Part shown: positions 10,708 to 22,000 of the stretch, piece by piece
Numbering within the stretch: the stretch's first letter is position 1
Layout of the letters: every line of letters begins with the position of its first letter
From: Apteryx mantelli
Taxonomy: Eukaryota > Chordata > Aves > Apterygiformes > Apterygidae
Length of the DNA: 64,000 nt
Direction of reading: 5' to 3'
Assembly: GCF_036417845.1 (NCBI RefSeq)
Contig: NC_089979.1
Span: 25,423,958-25,487,957, forward strand
Notes under the pieces: generated by a model
Database searches by the model: none
The model's input: the letters and a program-made list of their open reading frames with translations, nothing else
What the model was told of the DNA's origin: nothing
Program-made: the position numbers and the translations under genes

Positions 10708-13700
10708 CTAAAACAGCAAGAATACTGTCCCACAGTTCAAGGAGGAACACTGTTAGTCTGGCCAAGTAGCTATCAAAAATATGCAGGAAATACAACATAA
10801 ATTTATTTTTCTCCAAATGTTTTCTACAGGCAAGATCCCAGACTATTAGATTAACTCCAGGGACTACAAAGGCAATAACCTGAGTTGGAAGTCCCAGGAC
10901 GGTAGCCAGGTTTCATGTGATCTTCAGGGATAGGAACAAAAAACCCTACCAAAAATAATAACTTCCATTTCACTATTCAAAATGCTGAACTCCACTGTCA
11001 GCTAGATTTTAAAGCCTACTGAGAAGCAATAAAAGTAACTTCTTCTATCTGCAAGGTCATAAAACTGATGAGCATTAAGAACTAAGTCTCATCCAGATCT
11101 ATTTGTAAAATTAATTTACATATTTTCAAGAATGAAAATTAGTTTATGGGGATCTAGACCAGGGGAAAAACGTACAAGTTACAGTATCTATTTCCTCCTT
11201 TTCAATCACCAAAATGTTAAGGCCAGTGAATCTTTAAAAAAAAATTATGAGCTTCAGCCAGTCTCCTGCCTGGAGCTTGACTCCCCGTCTAAAATAGGAG
11301 CTAAACATGGTTTGTGACCTCACATACAGGATGTACTTTTATCCCCAAATACAAAATTAAAGAAAACCCATAAGAGAATCCCCTTTGAACTTCTATTATT
11401 ATCATTAAAAATTCTTTCCTTTAGTATACTGCCTATCTTCTCTCATAGACCAGAGTAGGCACCCTTTGATTAACTGGATCCTGTTCTACATGTACATTCA
11501 GTTTTTGTTAGGGTGAAGCTTCTTCAAGTGGAAAACACGAGGAAAATGAAAGACAGGTATTTTCTCTGGTCCTTTTGGCATCTAGGTGTTTTTTCCCCAA
11601 ATATCAAGCAAATTGTCTTACAGAAAGCTCTGTAAGATTATGGTTCCTTAATAAAATACTTTATGCAAAATATTTTTATTTTTAATTTAATATAAGCTTT
11701 CTGTTTCCATTACGTCTGGCTGGATACCACTTTCAAGCCCTCAAATAGCCCTGGATAAATTTCTAGGGCACTCTTCTCTTCTAAATCTCTTCTGGGCACA
11801 AGCATGAATAGATTTCTTTCTGCTAATGAGTAAAACCATTGATCTCTACTTCCTGCCGCTTCAAATTCAAGCTGGATGCTGAAGGAAGAAGAAAACTGAT
11901 TGGCAGAGCTTGGAGAGGGAGCCAGGAGGAATGAGGAATGCCAGCTCACCCAGCAAAAAAACTCATGTGAAACAATTCCTGATACAAGGAAACCAAACAA
12001 AAACTCTCACTATAACATCAATAACTGATAGAAACAAAAGCTGTTGTGCTTCTGCATGTATTCCTATTTAATGGATAAGCAACTAAAAAAAAAAAAGGAA
12101 CCCCCAACTGTGACAGCACATGAACAACATCTCTTCATGAGGGAAATAAAGTACTGAATTAAAATTTATGGCTTCCCAGTAGCATTACATATCCCGGGAA
12201 CAGTGAATGTTTTGTTCCTTCCCAAAATGACAAGTGTTAAGATCATAAAATCAAACTCAACTGGAGTAGCAAATTGATTTTAGATTATCTAGTTCTTCCA
12301 GGCTGTGTCATGCAGCACAGAATCAGTGGTTGGTTGCCTAGGGTAGCAAAATATTAGGAATAACACAGTATTTAGTGACTGTTGATTAGGAGTGTGCCTC
12401 TGAGAGGGGAGGTGTGTTCATGTGTTACTGTGCTTAGCGCAGCAGAAACCCTAGAATTGAGTCAGTCCTGAGTGTTGCATTTCTAGCCAACTTTCCAGCA
12501 GCAGTGAACTAACAGCATTTCCAAAGGTTAAGATTTCTGTAACTTTGCCAAATGGTAGGGTCGTGCCCTGTTTTTCTGCTAATACAATTTACTTCCATCA
12601 TTTTTTTTCTCATGACCTTTCCACACTATTTGCCACCATCTTTTTATGCCTGTTCCGGTATTGCTATAGACTTTATACATACTGCTCCCATTATCAGCTT
12701 CATGTTTGTGTTTTGCTCTATCTGTGCAATTGAATGCTACAGAACTGCTGTAGCCATAGCAAATCTGCTTAAGCTGTAGTTGTTAATCACACAATAAACT
12801 AAGTAGCTTCATAACTTCAAGTGCATGCAAAGTTACCTACATGTCAAACATCTGCAGGCTTAAGTCCTGCTTTAATGGAGTATTATCATGGCAGTAACAA
12901 GCACATAAGCATACGGAGATATTGCCCTGATGTTTACCCTTGCGATTTGGTGACAGGAGAGTTTGCCCTTTGCTCTGGCACACCTGGTTATGGCCAGAGA
13001 CAGGGTAATGGTCTGGGTACATCACTGGTGTTATCCAAGATTGCATGTCTCTTATAAGTTTACTAGGTCTTTACTGTTGGAGGATATACAACAGGTGATT
13101 CTGAGCCACTGAAACTCTTCTTGCTGCATCTGAAACTTTTTCTTAACAATCTTTTTTTTTTTCCAAGTAAGATCTTTTAACCTCTTCCCTTTGGATGCTA
13201 CATGTTATTACTGATACAGATAATGTGTCATGATGACGTCTTGGAGGCCGTGCAAGAGATCAGGGCTTTGCTATTTCTTGGCTCAGCGAAGCCATTTAGT
13301 AGCAAGTACAGCAGAGAGGACAGATCAGGTATTTACTAAAAACAGATACTATACACTTGAGCTTAGCTGAAAGAAAAGACACAAATAAGGGATTATCCCT
13401 GCCCCAAGATGTCACTCTCCTATGCAGGTATCTCTGAAGAGTAATAATGGCCAGCATTTACTGTACTCGTGTTGTTGTTGGACTCTATTATTCCCTCATT
13501 CTCAGAGAAGTAGGTCTTCAAAACCGTAATTCTGGTGTGACTGTTTTGTCTAATTAGAAGTCCATCTTGTTTATATTTTCCACGTGAGCCCAAGCCATTT
13601 TTTGTAGCCCAACAGAGTTTGCAAACTGCACTAGCAGAGGAATTGATCCTGTGAGCAGGAGTTGGCCCACAAGCTCCAGAGAAGCCCTCAGGCACACTGA

Positions 13701-16065
13701 GTTGCTGGCAACACTCTCCAGGAGAGACTTATGGAGGAGAGCACTACTGTATAGTTTTGAAATCCACAAGCACTTACCCCAGCCATGGGATTTGTGCTTG
13801 TTTCCAGACCCTTGGCTTCCACAGGCCATTTCTGGAGACTGCAGTTCTGCACGTGGCTGAGTTTGCTGCACATAAATGCACCAGGTGCAGCTTTAATGAG
13901 TTAGTGAAACAGTAACACTCTACTGCACATGCTCATTACTTGATTTCCAAATCCTTGTAACTAAGTCAACAACAAAAATTCCCTTCAGGACCTGGCCCTG
14001 CACAGTACTCAGTGCAATCCCATAGCAAATATCAATGTTTGAGACTGCCTTTTTCCTTTGAAGTCCTGTTTGAGGGGTGAGGGAAAGGAGGGAAAAGGCC
14101 TAAGTATATTTTCATAATGAGGAAAGGACATTTTTTTACTTCCCACTGACTCAGTAATGGCTGAACTTTGCTTGCTTTATTCTTTTTAATGAAATGTTCC
14201 AAAATAAACAAAACCACACAGTCCCAAGCAGCCACGATGCCTGGAAATCTGGAATCAAGAGGTGACGGTTTCATAAAGTTAGTGACTGAAAGTGAGGCTA
14301 TAATCAAAGCCATTTCCCTATCTTGACCTTTGTTCTCACTCTAGCTTTTCATACAAACTGCTGCCTAAATAACTTATGCAAAGCCAACATGAAAAGAGGC
14401 AACAGAAGGAGAAGGCCATGTTGGCAAAAAAGGTGTATTTCAGCTATCCGAGCAGTTGAGGGAGAGGAGCTCTGCAGACACGCTATGCAAGGTGAGGAGT
14501 GCTGGGGAGAAAGCTGACAAATTCTGACTGACAGATTATATGGTGGGGCAGAGAGGAGGCCAACAGCGAGCAGGTGGGAGGCTGGAGGAATTCATTGAAG
14601 AGCTGTGAGACAGGCAAGCTTCCTGAAGAAGTAGGAGGGAAAGCAGTTTTGAGCTGAATCCTGTAATGAATGGGGGAGTTGCCTGAAATGTGCTAGTCAT
14701 GAGGTAAGAGACAACAGTCTTTCTGCTGCAGCGCAGAACTGTGGAGCCCTCGGAGACCTGGAAAAATCCAGAGGAGATGCGGTGATAGAGCTTAGGAAGG
14801 GCAGAAGGGAGCCAGCAGTCTGTGCAGAGCTGCTGTGCAGTGATCGGCTGCAGGAGGAGAGGGAGCAAATGGGAAAAACAAACGGAGGCTAAAAGTGAGG
14901 GAGGGAGTTCATGGGAGACCTCATCTGAGGAGGGCTGCGTGGAGGATGCACCTCTGAGACCAGAGGAGCGTGCCTCTCTCTAGGACTTGAAGCTGAATAC
15001 AGATGAGATGAAGGTGGGTGTCCCTTCAAGGTGGCAGCAAGGCAAGAAGAAGTCATTGCCTTTGCGGGAGTAGGCGCTCCGGCATTTAACAAATCTGTGA
15101 ATGGCTCATTCACACTCCCGGCACTCACAGCATGAGTTCCCAAAAGATCTGCAGCTTTACACCAGGATGCCTGAATGGGCATTAAGGACTTTAACTTACC
15201 AGCCCTGGGCTGTTGTGCCCACCTCAGTACTCTGCAAGTGACGTTGCTGCTGCAGTAGCTTGGTACCCCCAAAGGCTGCCTGCTCCTCCTCAGGAACCCA
15301 TTCCTGTCCCCTCCTCTAGCCCCCTCCCACGTCCCCTCCTGCTTTTAAACCCCAGCTCCCTGCAGGACCGTCTTGCTGAGCTGCTGGCACTGGATCCCTG
15401 TGTAAACCCACCGATCGGGCTGTGTCCAACATGTCCCACCTGCGCATGGGTACAGGGCAGCCGCGCGCTCAGGGCGGCTTGCTGGCAGCAGCTATCTTCG
15501 AGCTGCTTTTCAGACTCAGGCTTGGGACCTGTATTTTAGCTCTAAGATAAGCATTTTGAAATCTGTCTTCTTTTTCACAATGCTGACATGAGGTGTTTTT
15601 AATCATCTCGGGGAAGCTTTCTTTGGACAGGCCTATTTGTTCACTCTTCCTCTTGTATAGTCAGTCTATTTTTCTTGAAGAGCTGGCCTGTAAAGCAGCT
15701 ATTAGGGGTTTACTGTATATCATTATCAAGAAAAATAAATTCCATCCCTGAAAAAAAATTAAATCCCTAGTTACAACCTTGTTTTGCAAATAACTTTATA
15801 GAAGTGAAATATTCTGTACAGCTGACCGCCCAAACCTGTTGGAAAATGCTTACTCCAAATACAAATTTAAGCATATTTTAGTCCTAAAATGTTTTAAGTG
15901 ATGGCTTGGGCAAGGAAAAAAGTTCTTCCTGTAGGGAGACTATAGCAGTGTTGGTATGGTGGGGAGAAGAATGGCTTCTCTGTTTTTCAGAATGATATAT
16001 TTTTGAATTATCCATGTATGGTATACGCAGAGACAAGCAAGACCTGTTTTCTGCTAGATTTCTCT

Positions 16066-16072
<7 letters not shown>

Positions 16073-16110
<38 letters not shown>
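16073..16110. repeat. CA dinucleotide microsatellite (19 units)
   Basis: Uninterrupted (AC)19. Its length and purity make length polymorphism likely. It produces spurious Cys-Val open frames on the minus strand. Confidence 0.97.
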
Positions 16111-16112
<2 letters not shown>

Positions 16113-18961
16113 ATATCGAGGAAGAAAGTGATGAGGAGAGAGAACAGCAGTGATTGCTACACCTACTGATTTTATTACTGGTTTTGCTGTGCAGACTCCT
16201 AAACCACGTGGGTGTTGATGGTTGACTTTAAGAGACTTAATGAAGGTTACCATTGGAAATTTTGACATTCATGATGATAAATGTGCTATTCACTTAGAGG
16301 AATTCAGTTATCTTCAACAGTTATAGCTGACTATAACAAAATTTTAATTTTTCTCTGCTTTGTTCTTCGATATATTTTGCATTATCCATTCAGAACTAAT
16401 GCCTCTATTTTTCAGATGGCTATAATTTAATTGCTTTCTTACTGACAAGGGGAAAAGAGGTATCTTTCTTAAGTACTCCTCAAAAGGAACAGAAAAGCAA
16501 CACCAGTGTAAGTACTGAAAACAGACCCCTCAGTATTTACATTTTATTACTATTCAAAAGGAAACAGGCGGCGGGAAGGACTGGATCTAGTCAGACTATC
16601 ATTTTACGTCTTTTGTCTGAGGCATCTCTCATTCACTGAGAATATATTCCCAGACTTTCAAAAGGCCACTCCTCAGCCCAGAAAATGAAGCAAGTCCATA
16701 AGAACACCTGGCTCTTTTTAAGGACCTCTGCATTTTCCTGTCTGTATCAGCTGCAGCCCATCTACCTTTCTTCCTGGGATGCTCTTACCCTGGTAACTAC
16801 TGATGCAACCTTTCATAAAAATGTTATTTCCTCTCAATTCTTGCATGCTTCGGTCATCAGTGAAATCAGTCAGAACTAGGGGCACTGAATGTATTGGCTC
16901 TGATTTTATCCTTGGTTTCATTGAAATACCAAGGCATTTTACATCTCAGGCTTTCCACAAATGCTTGGAGAAGAACAGCCTGGGTTGCACTTGCATTATG
17001 GTTTAAACATTTCCTTCACTATGACAACAATTAGAGCACTATTTTCTATTTAGCTGTAAGCTCAAGCTATGAATAACAACAGAGAGGTCTCAGCAGCCTC
17101 CTGCTCTCTGAGCAAATCCCCGTGAGCTCGGCAGCTCGTGGGAACAATACTCACAGTGCTGCTCCAAAATGTCATTTTGCACAAATGTTCTTGCGACAGT
17201 ATTTCTCAACCTGTGCTCTGGGGACCAGTTGTGGTCTGAAACGTTTCAGAAAGCAGTTTGTGAGATCACTCTAAAACAAAACAACTCTCCCTGCGATTTT
17301 CCCCCTCTTCCAAAATACCCAAACCCATACACACGTCGTCACAACTTTCAAAGGGTGGCCTAATTTTTAGTTGATTATTGATGAAGACTATTGCATTAAG
17401 ATTGCTCGAGTAGCTTGCAGCTTATTCCTCCAAAATGCTCAGGGATCTTCAGATTGAAAAGTATGGAGAAATACAACATTGGAGAAATGTGTCCACTATT
17501 TTATTTGTTGTGGAAGACACAAAATATCTGCCTCATGAATTCTCTGTACTCCTCTTTAGAGCCTGCATATGACTTCCATCTTCCACCACATACTTAATAC
17601 TCATGAATGAAGCATACTAGATGTGGCAACGCTAGCAATAAAAAGCAGCAGCTTTATATTATTTTGCTCCGCTCCTTGTGTCTCCTGGACACCACCTTAG
17701 ATCCTGCCGGAGTCCTTGTTACTGCTGTTGCAGTAGGCTGTGTTGGCTTTGCCAGTATAAACATTGCTCCTGGGATACTTCAGCTCCTGTATCGCCTTGC
17801 CTCAAATGCAAGGCTTTTCCATTCCTCCTCCATTCCTCCGTTATATGGTGAGGGGGTGCTTCCCGGTGTGCACAGAAGTTTACATTGCAGCTTTATATTT
17901 ACAAGCCAGGGCTGAGTGTAACAGCTAAATCAGGTTATGGCACAGAAGACTCAGAGAGACCTCCACAGCCAGAGGCTCCTGTGCTAGTGCAGGCAAACAG
18001 ATCATACATTTTGCAAGCTCCATCTTAAAACTGGTTAGGTTTCTTGCTCTCACTGTTTCTACTGGAAAGCACACGGGAGCTTTGTTCCAAAGCTTGCTTC
18101 TACCAGCGGCTGGAAGCTTTCTAATTCCAGACACATTTTTATGGTAAATATAAACCTATTTATTCTTGTGCTAATACTGCCCTTTATCTTAGGGAATTGT
18201 TTGTACTGCAGCCACACCACGGGCCCTACCCAGCACTCACCAAATGCTGCAAATGAAGCTGATCTAAAAAACTTCAGGCTGAGGCTCCAAACAGAAGATG
18301 GCAAAACACAGATGTGTGGAGAGGAGTCAAACTTGCATCTTGCCTGCTCATAGCTCTGATGCCCCTTTCATTACAGGTAATATGGAAATACCCCAGAGCC
18401 TGCTGTGGAAGGCAAAAGGGCAGAATGGGAGAGAGCCAACAGGAGTCGTGGCTCCAGAGGGGAAGAGAATTGTTTTTATGGCTGTGCCAACTTCACCTGA
18501 ATTCGCTTAGGTAAAAGGAACCGAAATATTGTCATACTCCCAGCATGCGGGGATTTGGGATTGCTCTCATCGGTACCCTGGCAGAGCCTTTGGTAGCACC
18601 AGGCACAAGGCTGGGGCTGAACGCCTCCCAGTAATCCCATGGCTCAGCCCGCGCTCGCTTCGAGGGTTCGCTGCAGCTTGGGCTTCCCTTGGGGCTTCTG
18701 CAATTTGTGAACACTAATGTTTGCTGAAATATGCTCTTGCACTGTGAAAACTGTTCCTACCATGTTTTAGCACAACTGTGTTTTTGCAGGTTTCTGTTTA
18801 GATCATCTTAAACACTGCTTAACTACAGCATGAGTTGCACCTATTACCCTATTTTGTGCCATCTTAACTAGCTCTGCTAACGGCTTGGTATGTTTAAAGC
18901 CACCATTTAGCATAACAAAACAAATTAACATAGGCTTGAGTTTTGGCCAGCCAGACTTGAT

Positions 18962-19033
18962 ACATTTTTAAGCTATGATTTCATTTTGGCCAATGATTAA
19001 TGATGACACATTTTAAAGCTATGATTTTGTTTT
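18962..19033. repeat. Spaced direct repeat (two ~26-base copies)
   Basis: Copy 1 (18962-18987) and copy 2 (19008-19033) share acattttaagctatgatt, allowing one T/A difference, and diverge slightly at their 3' ends. The 20-base spacer is AT-rich and contains caatgattaatgatg, including TAAT cores of the kind bound by homeodomain proteins. A regulatory role is inference only. Confidence 0.55.
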
Positions 19034-19121
19034 ACGTTTGAAGCATTATTTATGCATAGCAGATAAGTATTTTCTCCACTCCTAATGACATTTACTGCAT
19101 GTTGCACAGCTTGCAGTCTCC

Positions 19122-19145
19122 AAGAAAGAAAGAAAGAAAGAAAGA
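19122..19145. repeat. AAAG tetranucleotide microsatellite
   Basis: Six near-perfect AAAG units. Confidence 0.9.
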
Positions 19146-19939
19146 GGCAGCCTGAGCACTGAGTGGCATGGCACTAATGGACACATGATAGGGCTAGTAG
19201 AATACTAATCTAGTCAAAGGCCACACAAGGACCCAGTTAACCAAACATAGCCACAAACACTTTTCCCCGCAAGTGACACTCTTTCAAGCAGGCGAACAAC
19301 CTGATCTCAGGCACAGCTTGCAGCTCTGCTTGCTTTTCTATTGTAAGATCCTGTTCTGAGTTGATCATAAAACTCTGCCAGACTTCTACCATCTGAGCTG
19401 AAATTTTCCATATGAGGCAGACACCTCAGACTGCTGCTGCTGGTTATTTATAATCAGTAAGTTTAACAATATGGTTTAACTTCTTCAAAGAAAAATGTAG
19501 CGGAAACTGTTTATTTCTTAACAAAACAACAGCACTGAATTTATTTATCTTTTTTTATGTAGGAGGAAAGAAGCATTTTCATTTCCACGCAAGGGTGAGC
19601 ACCTTCATTTTTGAGGGGGTGCTGTGAAAGCTGTAGCTTGCCAGGGAGCTGTCATGCTGGCCTGGAGATGTGCTAAACCTTTTCAGAGCCGCCCCTGGCA
19701 CTGACTAAATAGGGACACACTCACATTTGGCCACTAAGGTCTCCAGAGAAGTTACCTGCAGGGGCTGAGGCCACTTCACTTCTCTTGGACACTTACTGCC
19801 ACTACGACTTGGAAACATCTCCCAGGCTGTCAGTGGATCCCCTCCCACCCCAAAACCCATTCGCCAGGTGGAAGGCAGGACAAAACTTGACTAACATGGC
19901 ATCTTCAACTTCACATGAAGGTTTTGACCACCAGAGAGG

Positions 19940-22000
19940 CAGGAGGGAGCAGCACATACCCCGAACGCGCCAGGGCGGTAGGAAGCCCTTGGCGGTGCAG
20001 CGCCAAGCCCGGGTGCTGCCAGGTGCCAAAGGGCCCCCTGGTTTAGCGGGTGGCCGGGGCAGTGCGACTGGCCCCATCTAGGCTTCAGGCAGCGGCTGTG
20101 GGAGCAGCATGGGTCGCCCGGTGCTGGCAGCGAAGCCGATGTGAGCCCGCTCCGAGCGCGGTGCCGAATAACAACTCCTGCAGGCTGCTCAGCTGGCAGA
20201 GCTGTGCAGGGGGGTGTCAGGCAGCGGGGGGCAATGCCGCACTTCACTTTGCACGGCTTTTGCAAAATTAAAGTTCGTCCATGCCGTGAGGATCTAGGTA
20301 AAGTATCTGGTAACTGCACGTCTGGGATTCTTTTGCAGTTTGTGCTCAGGGCTTGTTTCACGTAAGGGAGATGGCGAAAGGCGCAGCTCGGTCCAACGTC
20401 TGCACCATCACGTGGGGCACAGGGGGTGACATCGAGACCCCTCTGGGGGAAAGCTGCTGCACGAATTCCCTCTCCCTCCTTTTCCTTCGCTTTCCAAGGT
20501 GCCTCACCTGGTCACTCACAGTTGAAGAACGAGGCAGCGTAACGCACAGGAAAGTAAGAGTCTCTGTATCTCCGGCACAACCTGCCCTTTTCAAGTTTGA
20601 ATGGAAAAGAAGACTAAAGTCTGCAGCGTGCTTTAGCAAACAACAAATGGCATAACAACAAATGCAGCAACGAAGAATGCCAAGGTTGTCATCCCCCGTC
20701 CGCGGTTTGGATGGATTTCACCACCGGAGGAAGGTTTTCAGCGCTCGAGGCAGACCCTCGCGCAGGAAGCAGGTGGTTTGCTTTACCACGTGGCAGGCAT
20801 GGTGGCGAGGGAGCGAGCCCTGTGCAGCCATCCAAACTGTGGCAGATGGTCTGCAGCTCGCTCTGCTCCGCTCAAGGATATTTTTCATGTTATGTGTGGA
20901 AAAGAGCAGTAACCCTTGTTTGTTATATGAGGCCTTGTAGAACTTTGTTTGGAAAGCAGCCACTTTTAAGATTAAAAAAAAAAAAAAAGCCATTAAAAAT
21001 ATGAGTCACCGTAATCACATTCAAAGTGCTCCAGCATGGGCTTTTATTTGCAAAGGTTTCACTATTCAAAGCAGCTTTTTATTTTTTCATGCAGAATTCC
21101 ACCACAAATTACCTCAGGTTAATTGAGGTGAAATTACTGATCTGCTCATTTTAAATTATTAAGAAAACCAAAAAAGCCTCAAGATGCTGAATTTAAACTA
21201 TTGGTGCTGCAAGGGCACCAGCAGAATAAGCAGCCCTGCTCTGTTGTGCGACATGTGACTAGGGAATCCAAACGCAACACAAATTTTTCTTCAACACAAA
21301 TGCACTTTTGTGCACCAGAACCTCGCTCCCAGAAAGGGAGGGGGGAGACTTGTGCCCTGTGCTGGCAGCCAGAAGCAGGACCAAACCTCCCGCTTCCCTC
21401 TGCCATGCCGGGGGAGCCTGAGGCGCCTCAAAGTGGAAACAGCCACAGCCGGAGCGAGCTGTCCATCACCTGAACTAGCCAAGCACCGGGATGGCACTGG
21501 CAGCCCGCTGGTCTCGGGGATCTGGCGCCCGGTTTAGCATTAGCGGGCGCCCCTGGCCTCTCGGGGGTGAGACGCCAGAGCCCTTTTTTTCAAAACCGAA
21601 ACAAAGAGGTTCTGTTTGCTTCTGAAAGGCAGCTGGAGGGGGAGTCCTTTGCATCCAGCAGTTCAGTGAGGAAACTATTCACCCAGGACACGGGAGAGCT
21701 GGTTTCAACTTTACTGCCTGCTGGAGGGAGTTCAGACTTACCGTCCCACCTTGAAAAAATACCCTAACCATGAGACTGTGAGCTACGAGGAAAGGAGAGA
21801 GCAGAAGCCCTTGTTGTACATCACGAACTAAAGAGCCGGTTCCCTCTGGCGCCCTGTTACCACCCCTGCGGCGAGAGCGGTTTATCTGCGAGGCGGATCT
21901 GGTGGCTTCCAGCTCCTCCTCCCAGAGTCTTTTTACCCACTGCACCTTGCGCGCTCCTCCGAGGAATCGCCCTCCTCTCCAGGCCTGGGTGGCTCCTGTA
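19940..22000. promoter_or_regulatory. GC- and CpG-rich zone, candidate CpG island
   Basis: By eye, 19960-20250 has about 21 CpG in about 290 bases at roughly two-thirds GC, far above its flanks. Further CpG clusters lie at 20380-20430, 20695-20780, 21420-21560 and 21840-21970. Vertebrate CpG-rich blocks often mark promoters, but I see no first exon, and the nearest genes run toward this zone rather than away from it. It may be the promoter of an unannotated non-coding transcript, a distal element, or GC-rich sequence without function. Confidence 0.35.

Larger units (their letters stand above)
3301..18900. other. Intergenic region, first part; no gene supported
   Basis: Mostly AT-rich unique sequence downstream of POP1. 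Short open frames occur on both strands, but none shows family resemblance or splice context that I trust. Contents listed separately: an unidentified open stretch at 4655-5065, a TTTG repeat at 7718, a poly-G run at 9219, an 18-base tandem duplication at 10672 and a CA microsatellite at 16073. The stretch 14.5-15.5 kb is more GC-rich, without a recognisable gene. Confidence 0.6.

Noticed and set aside
12960-13035. Phrase ggccagagacagggtaatgg resembling a LINE 3' end
   Set aside because: Too short and too diverged to call by eye; no terminal repeat is present.
13420-13871. Overlapping minus-strand open frames of 91 and 105 codons
   Set aside because: Both strands and several frames are open together, and neither product resembles a known family.
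14536-15540. Cluster of 108-127 codon frames on both strands
   Set aside because: Local GC enrichment explains them. Ser/Pro/Leu-rich sequences without conserved motifs.
15884-16268. Minus-strand frames rich in Cys-Val repeats
   Set aside because: They are translations of the CA microsatellite at 16073-16110.
19891-20361. 156-codon minus-strand open frame and overlapping plus-strand frames
   Set aside because: It lies in GC-rich sequence where stop codons are rare. Frames are open on both strands and the Pro/Ala/Gly-rich, Cys-scattered composition shows no family resemblance.
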